Assembly (NCBI RefSeq): GCF_024586455.1
Contig: NC_065922.1
Coordinates: forward strand, 28,764,089 to 28,828,088
DNA: 64,000 nucleotides
From: Bactrocera neohumeralis
Lineage: Eukaryota > Arthropoda > Insecta > Diptera > Tephritidae
Direction of reading: 5' to 3'
The notes under the pieces were generated by a model. It was given only the letters and a program-made list of their open reading frames with translations, ran no database searches and was not told the origin of the DNA. Position 1 is the stretch's first letter. Each line of letters starts with the position of its first letter. Positions 47,881 through 59,800 of this stretch are shown piece by piece. A program made the position numbers and the translations under genes.

Positions 47881-48820
47881 ATGAAATTTTTATAAAAAAA
47901 TTAACAAAATTAACAACAAAATTTAACAACAAAATTTTTTTTTAAAAAATTAAAAAAAAATTAACAAAATTTTTATAAAAAAACATTTCAAAAGATTCCA
48001 AAAAATAAATAGAGATTAAATTGCTATTTTTCAGAATATACAAGAAATGTTTTTATGTTTTAATTAAAACTATTTTTAAACTATAAATTATTTATAAAAA
48101 AAAATTATTTAAAAATTTCCAAAAAAAAATATATTTATAAAAAATTAATTGTAACTAATTTATAATATACAAAATGTATTTACTTAAAAATAATAATATT
48201 TTTATAAAAAAAAATAATTAAAAAAATATTTTCAAATAAATTTAAAAAAAAGTTTATAGAAAACTTTACAGGCAAATAAATTGTAAATTATTTATAACAT
48301 AAAAAATGTATAGTATTTACTTTTCTGAATAATTTACAAAAAAAAAACAATATACATATAAAAAATTTACAAAAAAAATTATTTAAAAAATATTAACAAA
48401 AAAATTACAAGCACAGACATCGTAAATTATTTATAAAATCAAAAAAATATTTGTTTTAAACTAACAATAGGGAATATGCATGCCTTATACGCGTTAAACA
48501 CGCGATGACGTTTTTGTTTGCACTTATCACCTTGGGATAACCCATATAATAACACACTAAATTTAATATATTTAGCAAATTGAATAAAATGTTACTTAAA
48601 TCATCATAGTCATAAAATAATTTTGCCATATGACTCAAGCTTAACGTTTTATTTACTTTTATTAATCACATGCTCGCCGCGAGGGAAATGTTTTTTGCGC
48701 TTATAAAACAGTGTAATCAATGTGCAATAATCTGATTTTAACTAAAGAAAAAACCCCACTAATCCTGCTGCATATTTTAAATGATTAAATGCTGATCAAT
48801 GATTATAATATTGGCCGCGA
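47881..48820. other. Extremely A-rich tract, no gene
   Basis: Dominated by AAAATTAA and AAATTTTTATAAA strings to about 48450, then ordinary AT-rich DNA. Confidence 0.5.
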
Positions 48821-48895
48821 TATCACATCGCACGCCGATTTGCCAACAAGCACTTGATGAATGAATGTCTGCAAGCAGGTATGCGATGTGTGATA
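48821..48895 (+). other. Imperfect 75-nt inverted repeat (hairpin)
   Basis: TATCACATCGCA (48821-48832) pairs with TGCGATGTGTGATA (48882-48895) with a 2-nt bulge, and inner TTGC/GCAA and ACA/TGT pairs shorten the loop to under 20 nt. It could be a small hairpin RNA precursor, a protein-binding palindrome, or chance. The sequence does not match a miRNA that I know. Confidence 0.3.
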
Positions 48896-50705
48896 GAGCG
48901 TGTACAAATTAAAGGAAATTTGGCAGCGTGTTATAAAAATATCAAAATCAAAATCGCATTTTAAAATGATTACAAAGCTGATGTATAGTCATAAATATAC
49001 ATTTTTTACTTGGTTTTTTTGTAGCTAAATATTTTGTGTGTATGTATGGGTGCGCTGTTAATGCAAGACTCCAAAAATGTCACTACTTTCTTTATTTTTT
49101 CATTGAAGCAAATAAGCAGCAAATTTTCAATTGCCGTCGCCAGTATCAGTGATTGCTGATAAAAGGGCAATACGGTGTCATAATTTAAATTGTTTGTCAG
49201 TTTAATTCGCTTGCGATAAGTTGCGCGAAGGCGGAAGGAATACCCACATGAAAGTGTTTATTGGAAACAAAACTATAAATATCTATGGAATATTGTCTTT
49301 GGGGTTTTCTTTTAATTAAAAAAAAATGTGTGCAAATTATAAAATGATATTAGCTGATTCTGCTCACATAGACTAATGCCTGCCGAAGTTAGTCGGTTTT
49401 TATTTCACACTTGAAAATTATCATTTTTAATCGATGAACTCTTGAGTTTGCACGCGTCCCGATATATACAGTAGCTGTAAATATAGCGCTTGACTGATTT
49501 ACAGTATTCTGAACTGCTGCCTTCTCACAACCATTTATACGCACGCATCGGCACAAAGCCCCGGCAAACTTATCGCTTCCGCTTAAGCACGAAAAACCCA
49601 TTCAAATAATTATTAGCCACTTTAACTAACTGCTACTGTCTATTTTTAACATAATGATCAAAGCATTCTTAAAATCGTAAAAACCAACATTGGAAATTTG
49701 CTTAGAATTTTTACTTCAATAAATTAGAATAGAAAGATAACCGCCATTATCATATGGTTGATGTGACTTCAAAAGAAAGCATAAAAACCGAAAAGAAAAT
49801 TAATTAAATTAAATTATTTAATTAGACACTCTGATATCAGTAATATAAATAATAATATAAAAAATTCGTTGAAACAATTTTGCTGGATTTTTTAAGGCAA
49901 TCTGAGCATTTCTACGAACTTCAATGAAGCCAGAGGGCGCTGTAGCTAAATTTTTACCGTCAATAGTAGCATTAGACTCATACTCATTTACTGGTACATA
50001 CAATTTTGGCTAATTGGAACAAAACTACATTTGTTATAGTACAATTGGTTTCGCAATAAGTGAAAACCAGGTTTTTGAACGGCTTTGCCTATTTTCAAGT
50101 TGTAGATTAACTAAATGTTGCCTAAACTTTGGCGCAAAGTCAAAAAATGCGATGAAGAGGAATTTGTAGGTCTACACTAAATAGACTCTCAAAGTCTGTT
50201 AATCAAATCGTTTCTAATTTGGAAACAACAGTTATCAACATTTGGCGAAGAAATCAATTTTATTTACGAAATAATTTTAATTTCGCAACTCAATGAAAGC
50301 ACTTAACGCACACTTAAAATAATTTTTTGCAACCATTTTGTTATTTGTCTGTTATTATCATTAATCTATTTCGGTTTCCTGCTTTATTTACAACAAAAAA
50401 TATTTTTTAACATTTTTTAATTACTGGTTTAAATACTGGTATAATCTAAATACTCTCGAGAGAAATTTGAAAAATAATTCTTTGGAGTGAAGAAGAATTC
50501 ACAAACCTTGTAGAGATTTTGTCCTTTAACTGCCGTCGAAAAATATGTAAATAATTAAAATTAAAATATTTTGAACAAAAGAGCATAACATATAGTACTA
50601 ATAAGCCCGAAACGGGTATTATTCTGATCTCCCGTCTAAAAATTTATATGTAAGTAAACATATGGAGGATGTCAATAGATCATAAAAGTGATTTAACCCT
50701 TCGCT
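48896..50705. other. No gene seen
   Basis: The minus frames 49389-49601 and 49818-50003 have no recognisable motif. Less AT-rich patches occur at 49120-49250 and 49440-49590. Confidence 0.4.
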
Positions 50706-50707
50706 AG

Positions 50708-50880
50708 GGTTCCAAGTTCGATTACGCCAGATTCTAGTAAAGTTCTTTCTTCGATTTTCTAAGATTTGGCATATATAACACTTAACTTGTTTTCCGAATT
50801 TGATTACGCCAGTTTGTTTTATAGTTGTTTCTTCGATTTTCTAAAGTTTGGCATATCGAAAGCGGGTGTTATTCGGACAA
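50708..50880. repeat. Tandem duplication, 82 bp, 2 units
   Basis: GATTACGCCAGATTCTAG (50720) and GATTACGCCAGTTTGTTT (50802), both followed by TTCTTCGATTTTCTAA and TTTGGCATAT. A CGAAACGGGTATTATTC / CGAAAGCGGGTGTTATTC pair (50608 and 50857) brackets the array. Confidence 0.85.
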
Positions 50881-51349
50881 CATAAAACACCTCTTGTATT
50901 AACTATTGTATTAAGAAGGCTGAAGAGCTATGGCAATCAAATTTTTGCTAAAAATTCCATAATTTTTAGTTATTTTGCCTTGCTGTTCCATGAGGCTCAC
51001 GGTTTCTAGCCGTAATCAAAGAGCTTATATCTTAACCACTTAAGTTCGCAAGTGTTTTCTTTTTCCTCTTCATTTCAAGTGTGAAATCAACGATGATGAA
51101 GTCAAAGGCTAAAAATAACCAAAATTTTGGCAAAATGCGTGCGGAGTATCAAGATGGAATCTTTGAAAAATTCAACTTTTTTATGATGTTGCGTTGCCGT
51201 TGATGTCTTGCCTAAACTTGTTATATATAAAGGAAATGAAAACTATAAAAATAAACTTTAGATCGCATGTTAAGCACGTGCTGAAAAGGCGATCATATAT
51301 CAAATTACTTGAAAGAATTGATATACTAGTTAGTTTAGTATTTAGTTGT
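50881..51349. other. No gene seen
   Basis: Unassigned AT-rich DNA. Confidence 0.4.
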
Positions 51350-51545
51350 TTACAAACTGATCATTCAAACTGAAGCTCTTGTATAGAAAACTACTTTATT
51401 TGACAAGGTATCTTCACAAAATTTCACATAGATTATTATCCGAGCCATCGCTACATTTTTCGAAATAATAGTTGTGATCGGACAACTATAGCATACAGCT
51501 CTCCTTTAAACTGATCGATCAAAATCAAGATAAAGATATATTTTT
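51350..51545 (-). repeat. TATGGCAGC-type dispersed repeat, copy (minus)
   Basis: The reverse complement reads ATCTTGATTTTGATCGATCA, GCTGTATGCTATAGTTGTCC, GATCACAACTATTATTTCG, CTATGTGAAATTTTGTGAAG and ATACCTTGTCAAATAAAGTAG (in pieces), the order of the 30443 copy. Confidence 0.7.
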
Positions 51546-52880
51546 GCCTTCTTCTCTCTCTTACCCTCGATTAAAACTAATAACATAATTTGTTGATAAA
51601 GGCATTTATTGCTCGATATATACTACAGCAATGAGTAGCGAGTTGTAACAGGCAGGGTTATTGACTTATTTATTGCTAACTTAGCGATATGAAAGCAATA
51701 AAAAACGTGTTGAAAATATGCTAAGTTCTAAAAACCTCAATTGTTTTGTGTTTTGTAGCGGCGCGCGTAAAAAACTTCTGTTTTATAAATAAATTGAAAT
51801 TTTCTCTGTTGCTTTGTTTTCATCGGCTTTTCAATAATCAATAAAATTCAATGCAATTCACTTTTAATATTAAAGATATTACCGATATCACCTAAAATTT
51901 ATCTACTGGTCTATTTTTGTACGTTTAACTTGCTTGTGGCATCAATAAGCGTTGTTTGCCTACAACAGCCCATCAACAGCAATGAAGCGCCAACTACCAC
52001 GCTTATCTGTCACATACGAGTATGCGCTGTACACGCTTGCTTAAAGCAATTTCGCCTTTCACATTTATCATGAAGTTCAATAAAAGCTTACACTGCATAT
52101 GGGAGTATGTGCATGTGTGTATTTGCATTATTCTATATTTATTTACATACTCGCATAATAAATTTATCTCACATGCTTGTCACTCACTCAAGTTAACGCA
52201 TGACTCATTTGCCATCAAGCATTATTTGAGTTAAGTAAATGAAATCAAAAAGTCCAACTAGCAGATATGTCATTGTGTTTGTGAATATCATTAACGGTAC
52301 GCTGTAATTTATACAGAAGAATTGTAAAGATTGTAACACGTTGTGTAATTTAATTAGCAACGGAAGTCTCTAAACTGGTATGAGAACGTCACTATCTTAT
52401 CTTTATCTTCATATTCACGCTTATATCATTGTTTTTTTTTTATTTTATATTTTATTTTGCTTGCAATTAGTAATTCTAAATTAATTGCAATATTTCTTAC
52501 AATTTAGGTAGAATTTCTAATAAATTTTAATATTAATAAAATAATTGTCTGGCAGCAGTGATTGTAGAGATTCAAATATGTATTTAAGTACTAGTATTGG
52601 AACTCTTGTTCATTTTGAAGTTATATTGTATGTAAATATTTTCCTATCAATTATAACTTACAAAAGCTGGTTATTTCCTGTTTACAAATACTTTTGCATA
52701 TACTTGTGTATTTTGATAGACTAAAAGTGTAGGATTCATATGAGTTATACATATAGTATATTATTTCCATTACTCCAGTATAATACATATAATATTTTAA
52801 AATAAGATTTCTCCAGAATAAAGAAGAAAATTTCAAAATTTGACATTTTCTAGAAATAATTTATCCTCAAAACGTCCGAA
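51546..52880. other. No gene seen
   Basis: AT-rich intron-like DNA. A less AT-rich patch at 51960-52040 has no frame of interest. Confidence 0.4.
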
Positions 52881-52883
52881 TTA

Positions 52884-53125
52884 CCAACTAGCGGAGAGTG
52901 GTAAATCGAACAACCAACTGGTATAAATCGCATAAACTGGTATAATCAAATACAGATGGAATTGAAGAAGATTTAACCACTTCAGAGATGTTAGCACTCA
53001 CTAACAAGCGGAGGGTGGTGAATCGAAAAACCAACAGGTATAAATTAACAACCAACTGGTAGAAATCACAGAGACTGCTATAATCGAATACAGATGAAAT
53101 TGAAAAGGACTTAACTTCTTTAGAG
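52884..53125. repeat. Tandem duplication, 117-140 bp, 2 units
   Basis: GCGGAGAGTGGTAAATCGAA (52891) and GCGGAGGGTGGTGAATCGAA (53008), each followed by AACCAAC(A/T)GGTATAAAT, ACTGGTATAATC, AATACAGATG-AATTGAA and TTAAC. The second unit has an extra 23-bp internal copy of the AACCAACTGGTA line. The minus-strand frame across it (52888-53229) is open through both units and so encodes a repeated peptide. Confidence 0.85.
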
Positions 53126-54515
53126 AGGCACTTCAGTTTTGAATTCAGCAGAATATCTATGAAGCACAGCAGTAGATGGCATAAGTAAATTTTTGACCAA
53201 GAGAGCGAGGAGAACATACATATGCACATAGTATTAGGAAGAGGCTACTAATATATAGCATATGTACATTTTTAATTTTGTTTGAATAAAATGACCTGGA
53301 ATAGGTTTGATGAATTTTCAACGATATTTCGAACACTGAGTCTACTGTTCCCTCGGAAATTGAGTGATATTTTACTGAATATTTTTAGAGGGTATAAAAG
53401 CTGGCATCTTCTGTTCGTGTTACGCTTTGCTTTTTTTTTGACAAAAAGGCATCTATTATTTACACATTTGCGCATTAGTTTCACACATAATAATTAAAAT
53501 AAAATGGCATCTGCAAAAAAACACCCTATATTTACTCGTGTGCCACGTGTCATTCATGCTTGGAAATCACTTGTAGATAACGCTAAAATGGATTTGTACA
53601 ACTACACTCAAATGTACACATATACAAATGTGATAGTAATCAGATTTTAGTTAGCTAACGAGAATATACTCAATCGCAGTGATATCACACTAACACTGCT
53701 GGTAAAAATCCAAAATATAAAAGAGAGAGAATAAAAATCATTAAACTGGCATGCTAAAACGCCTTAACACGGTCGTAAATAGTTATAAAATCTGTGTGTG
53801 ATATTAATTATGGTGAAAAAATGTTATTAAAAATTAATGTTAGTTAATATGAATCACAAATTTCATAGACAATTTTTCTATATATTAGTTGATAGTAGTA
53901 CTTTTGAAGATGTATTATGAGCCAAAATATGGAGCATTTTTCTTCATATGTATATTCAAAAATATTTACAGTTAATCATATGCGCCACACTAATACCGCT
54001 AAGTAGACCACATTTGCTTTAGTTAAGTTACTGCTGTATAATTTACTGAGAGCCAACAACTACTCAACACCCACAAGCGCAACACATACATAGAAAATTT
54101 TGTGTAAATAATCGCATAATCAGTTTGTGATCAGCAAATAATGTGAGCACACAAACAAAAAAAGGGAGAAAAAAAACAGTACAACACGCGTCGCTGCTGG
54201 TTGCGTATACGACATGTCGCCTCTAAGAGCAGCCCAATTTTGTTGGATGTCACTTTGATTTGATTATTTCGCCGTTCTATTGTACTCAATGACGCTGACC
54301 AGTTAGAAGTGTGCTTTACCAATCAAATAACTGCTTAATATTGATTAAAAAGCACAAACACACACACACACATGGGCAAAGGGACAAACAGATAGCTAAG
54401 CATACGTAGCACTCGTGTGCATTTACATTTTATTGCCAATTTTTATTATCGCGCTTTGTTTACGCTGTGTGGCTGTGTATCTTTCGGAAATAAATATTCA
54501 ACAATTTTTAACTGC
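53126..54515. other. No gene seen
   Basis: Includes an (AC)n tract near 54355-54372. The opposing frames at 53272-53497 are chance frames. Confidence 0.4.
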
Positions 54516-54518
54516 AGC

Positions 54519-54545
54519 AAAAACAACAACAACAACAACAACAGC
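54519..54545 (+). repeat. (CAA)n microsatellite
   Basis: CAAAAACAACAACAACAACA with further CAA units, typical of fly untranslated leaders, directly after an AACTGCAG. Confidence 0.9.
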
Positions 54546-54959
54546 AATAGCAAGAAACAGAGTAACAGAATAATAATAATCGCAACAACAATGACTGTCT
54601 ACAACTGCTTTATCAATTTCTTGAAGAGTTACTGTCGCCGAGATATTTTTCATTTAAAATTCGCCAAGTGCCGCTAATATTTGGCATTTATCGTTTGACC
54701 ATTAAACGAGAAGGAGCTCGTCAAATCAAATATATACTCAATCACCTCAAGTGTAGAAAAGTAAACGATATACACATATACGTACATACATAACGGTAAA
54801 CGGTATTTAAGAAAGCGTTAGCAATAAGTGAGCATTAATCAACATACAAACGTCGTCAAGCACTCAACTAGTGAAGGGTATTTGCTTGTTAAACGCGCAT
54901 AAAGTGTCTTAAGTTGTTGAGAAGAACGTTGTACAAATCTATATAGTACGTACATATAT

Positions 54960-55055
54960 AGCGACAGATAATATATAAAAGTTATACATATATAACTACA
55001 GTTAATATATAAAAATTGTACATACATAACCACAGTTAATATATAGAATTTGTAT
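54960..55055. repeat. Short tandem repeat, about 37 bp, 3 units
   Basis: CAGATAATATATAAAAGTTA, CAGTTAATATATAAAAATTG and CAGTTAATATATAGAATTTG follow one another with TACATA-ATAAC spacers, inside the candidate leader. Confidence 0.75.
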
Positions 55056-55281
55056 AAGTAAATAAAACACTTGAGGTGAAGCTGTATTAGTTCAGCATCG
55101 AATCTATTGTGTGATATTAATAAAAGTTACTCATATAAGTGGAGTTAGAAAACAAACGTTATTAACGGTCAACGTGTGCGCCAACAAGTGCACATTTTGT
55201 AAACGTCTCGACAATTTCGTTTCTTTTGATACCAACTGCAACATATTTCTTCATGCGAAGCCACGAATTTGCAGCTAACAA

Positions 55282-56065
55282 GTGTGAGTGTTCAAATTAA
55301 TTTAAATTAGTTGGAGATTTAGATTAAAATATATAATTTATATATACAATTTATTGCTTAAGAGAGATTTAGATTAAAATATATAATTTATATATAAAAT
55401 TTATTGCTTATTTTTTTAAATTTTTTTTAGTTTTTAAATTAAATTTAGTAATTTTAAAATTTTAAATTTTTAATTAAAGGTTTTTATAAATTATTTTTTG
55501 TATTGAAGTTTTTTTTTTATTTCTTAAACTATTTTAAATTAAATTTTTTTATTATTTATTCTTAATAATTTTAAACTGTCTTTCGGAATCTCTTTTTATT
55601 TAATTATTAAATAATAGCTGCAAAACTAGAGCGCTTAAGTAGCTAGCTTATATAAAGGACGATAAGGACGATACAAAATTATTCTAAAGCAGTAAAAAAA
55701 TTAGGTGTTGTTGTAACTTTTAGCCAATGCTTTAATATTGATCGTTTTGTGTGTCTAAATATTAATATTTTAGTTGGGTTAAATTCAAAAGGTTAAAATA
55801 ATCGTTGTAATCATAGTAATGCAATTATAATCATAACACAGCAAATAATTAAAAATTAATAATTTACTCAAAAATCAATTAAAAGGCATTAAAATCACCG
55901 GAAAATGCTACCACATATTTGAAATACCTGCGCAATAAGCGTATAACTGTAATTGTTGGTTAATACAATTATGTGGTATTTATTGCCTGAAGCTTCAAAT
56001 AATTTAACTTGAGGAATAAATGCTTACAGAAAATGAAGTTGAAGTTTCTTTAACCAAAAAATATC
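55282..56065. repeat. AT-rich DNA with a 57-bp duplication
   Basis: GAGATTTAGATTAAAATATA occurs at about 55313 and 55365, each followed by ATTTATATATA-AATTTATTGCTTA. The rest is poly-T and unassigned. Confidence 0.7.
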
Positions 56066-56400
56066 TTTTTGTATGGTAGCTACGTGCTTTAGTGGTCCGA
56101 CTTCAACAATATATTCAGAGATTGCATCGTTGACTCTGACGAAAATCTATGCCAAATGTCGAGAAGATGTCTCGTCAAATAAAAAAGTTTTCCATATAAC
56201 AGCGAGATTTATTTTTACCAGTTTGTATGGCAGTTACATGCTATATGGTTCCGAACTGAACAATATATTCGAATATTGTAGCGTTGTCCTGAACAACAAT
56301 CCATGCCAAATTTTGTGTAGATATTTTGTCAAGCAAAAAAAGTTTTCCGTGCAGGGAATTGAGTTTGATCAATCAATTTGCATGCCAGCTTCTTAGGTAA
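56066..56400 (+). repeat. TATGGCAGC-type dispersed repeat, 2-3 units
   Basis: GTATGGTAGCTACGTGCTTT (56071) and GTATGGCAGTTACATGCTAT (56225), 154 bp apart, each followed by GGTYCGA, AACAATATATTC, ATGCCAAATKTYGWG and GTCAARYAAAAAAGTTTTCC-type lines. The 107-codon open frame through it is a by-product of the repeat. Confidence 0.75.
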
Positions 56401-59400
56401 GAAAAGTCGTGTACAAAATTTCTGAACCATATCTCGACAACTGATGATCAATTCGCTTCCTCAATGTCTGGTTACCAGCTTTTCTGTCCAGTTAATAGAG
56501 TTGCCCGCTTAATAGATCGTACTTAATAAACATCAACAAAGCGCATGGTTTATCGAGATTTAATAGAGCGTTATTTATTTATGAATTTATTTATTAATTG
56601 GACTGGACACAGTGTGCTAAATTTTACTAAAACCGGTTCAATAGTTTAGAAGTCCATCGCAGACGAACATCGTGACACAAAGTATAAATTATTCGACATG
56701 AAACATTCGTGCAATCGCAATTCGACAGGCTGACATCTGACTGTAGATTTTGTTGTTTATTTAACGTTTTAAGAGCTCACAAGTTCGTAAAAGTGACATA
56801 TCCCCCACTAACTGCATATAAATGCGCCTATAATTGATTCAATTGAGTTATATTTCACAAAGCACACAGCTGCTCATATAGGCCGGATATAAATCGTAAC
56901 CGATCTATCTGCCGTAAGACTGCGAATAATATGATTAAATAATACCTTTGCTGTAATACTAGTAGCTCCCAGTCAACTCTCAGTTTAACCCAATACATAT
57001 TTATGGGTTATTACTTAATTACACACTACTAAATACTCACTTCGTGTACTTAGTGTATTAAACTACATTGGTTAGGTGGCATTTCACACATTTAATACAA
57101 TTCGGTTATTGCAAGGAATGTTATTCAGCTGGTTGCTGAGCATTCCTTGACTAATCGTAGCGACTTTAACTGAATGATTTTAAATTACTGTTTTAATTAA
57201 GTCTAGCTATGCGGTGCCAGGCACCCAACTATATGTTTTAGAGCTGTATTGAGGTGTACTTTAGGAAGTGATTCATATATTTTTATGGGTGTTATGAATG
57301 GGAAGCATTTCGGGATGCGGATAATTGCTGTTATATTAAGTGAGAGGTTGAGAGGTTTGAATGAATTAATGTGTACTTGTTTGTAGTAGAAGCGAGAGTG
57401 TGAGTAACTTTTAGAGAGTATGATTTTATATTAATTTTATGAGAGATAGGCTAGTGCTTTGAGGTTAAAAGTTGTTCCTTTTATATTTTGCTTTGAAATA
57501 AATTTATGTTTTTAGAATACTAATAAGACTATAACCACGAAGAAGAAAAAAAAGATTTTTATTCAATTTTAAAGGAAAAAATACTTTTTTTTTTCAATTT
57601 ATAAATTCGAACTTGATTTACAAAGTTTACTCCCAAAATAATTAAAAAAAAAATCAAAAACTAATTCACTTAACATGCAGAATTTATAATTAAATGCCGA
57701 AATATATAAAATATGCAATTGAATATGCCTTGAACGCCTTGAGGACATTATAACTTCATTCAGCTCTAGAAAAATCAATATTAAGACATTTTACTAGATC
57801 AAAATTAATTTATACCAAATATAGCTCTAAAAATATGTCTATTTATGTATATAAAATTTTATGCCAAATTTCGATGTATTTTTTTTTTTTTTTTTGTAAA
57901 ACCTATTAAATCATAGTACATGCAATAGCGCCTTAATGCATTTTAGTCATGAAATTACGTTTTACAGCTCAAAATTCAAAAACATATAACCACACTCAGG
58001 TGTAACAGGTGTAATAACAATTAATCAGTCAAGTTCACACGAGTGCACAGGGCAAACTACAAAGTAAAAAAAAGCAACAAAAAAAAATGAAACTCATTGT
58101 TCAAGTTGATTATCAGACGGAAATTTCGAAGTAATAAAATCGGTTATAAAATAGTAAAAGCCAAAACTGAATATCAATTGTAGTAAATTATTCTGCAATT
58201 TCATGTTGCACTCAAACAAGAATTGTCTGTAACTAGTAAATTATCTTCCTGTTGCATTAATATTTATTACTGTCTGGCTGACCATATTCTGCAATAAAAT
58301 AATAAAATAAATTTAGAAAATAGTGCCGTTGTCAGCTAGATTTATACGAATCACGACTGAATCTCAATAAATCGCGGCCGGATTCAAGTGCTGGTGTGTA
58401 TGTTTTCGTTTGGATTTCGCGCACTTTGCTCGATTAGATTTGACGGATAGATGAGCGATTACGTGCATGCTGGCGTTAACGGTTAACGGTGGGTTATCAA
58501 GTGGTAGCTTATCAAAATGAAAAGGGGCAATTACAAGCAGATATGGTGGACATGAACACACACACATATGTTTACATATATAATATATATATTCACTCAT
58601 TAACATATACATACTTATATCAGCTCATTCATATAAATGCTTATGAACCTTTTTGTACATCTGCAAGCGCCAATTGTTTATAAATATTGCAAAGATTAAG
58701 CAGAGTGCCTACGTAGTAATATTTTTTTGTATTCCATATGTATTGTCTGTGTGTTGAGATAGTTGTAATTGAGTGTGTGTGCACCTGTTATGGAAAAAAC
58801 CTAGAGCTGTGGAGTTTCACCACAGACTAATGATTAGAGTCAATTTAGGTTTAATAATTGCTGTTGTTGGAATTTAGCTATTGGGAGATACTGTGGATTT
58901 TCTGTGGTGATATAGTTAGTTGGCTGGTTTGTTGGAGTATACTTTTGTAAGAAGCGAATGGTCATAAATTATTAATAATGCTGAATTTTTCTGAGACAGT
59001 ATAAGGTTTGAATTTTTTTTTTAATATTTGTATTGATTTAAGAATTTTAGCTAACTAAGTAATGCAAGTAATTATATAAAAATTAAATATATGTCTCTAA
59101 ACAAATTATTATTATTAGAAAATTATTATAAAAATGAAACAAGCAAGAATATGAAAATATAAAATTTTTCTTTATGAAAAATGCATACAATTTTTTAACA
59201 ATTTCTAGTCAAAAATGCATTATACCAATTAACTTAAATTTATTTCAAGTAAAAAATTCAAATTATCTCACAAAAAATTAAAGAAAAAAATTAATTTTAT
59301 TGAAAAATTTAAAAAAACATATTTTTTAATAAGGATTATAATGTTTAACAAGTTAAAAAAAAAATTTATAAGTTAACAAGTTTTATACAAAGTAATTAGA

Positions 59401-59800
59401 TTTTTAATATAAATGTATATAACAAATCTTTTTTTAATTTTTTTTTTATATAAATATGTATGTTTTCATTAAAAACAAAATAAACGATACGATTTCTTTC
59501 ACAAAAAAATTAAAGAAAATAAATTTATTTTAATAAAAAAAAGTTAAGAGATATATTTTTAATAAAGTTTAAGTTTAAAAAGTTAAAAAAAAAAATATTT
59601 TTATAGGTTATAAAGTTTTATAAAAATAAATAATTTTATATAAAAAAATTTTAAAAATTACCGAATTTTTTTTTTAATTCTTAATCATTAAAAATCTTTT
59701 TTTCTGATTTTTTATATAAATAAACATAAAAAATTTAAATAAAAAAAAGAAATAAGTTTTTTTTTATAAAAATGCATATTCATTAAAAATCCTTTTTTTC
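56401..59800. other. No gene seen
   Basis: Intron-like. Homopolymer T of about 18 near 57880, GTTAACGGTTAACGG at 58475, and very A/T-rich filler from 59000 to 59780. The overlapping frames at 58364-58683 derive from ACATATATA repeats. Confidence 0.4.

Larger units (their letters stand above)
54519..55281 (+). other. Weak candidate alternative first exon
   Basis: The stretch has leader-like character: a CAA run, AACGG-rich and AATATATAAAA-rich lines, then a less AT-rich end at 55140-55275 closing with CTAACAAGT|GTGAGT (donor at 55282). TATTTAAGAAAG at about 54806 could be a TATA-like element, but no initiator at proper distance is convincing. It could instead be an internal exon beginning after TTTAACTGCAG at 54518. 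The same compositional pattern at 3.6-6.2 kb motivates the call. No conserved frame is present. Confidence 0.25.

Noticed and set aside
48821..48832. TATCACATCGCA as a miR-2-family-like arm
   Set aside because: The family seed needs ATCACAG; the base after ATCACA differs, and the stem is too short to claim a miRNA.
56073..56396. 107-codon open frame
   Set aside because: It coincides with the TATGGCAGC dispersed repeat and shows no protein family features.
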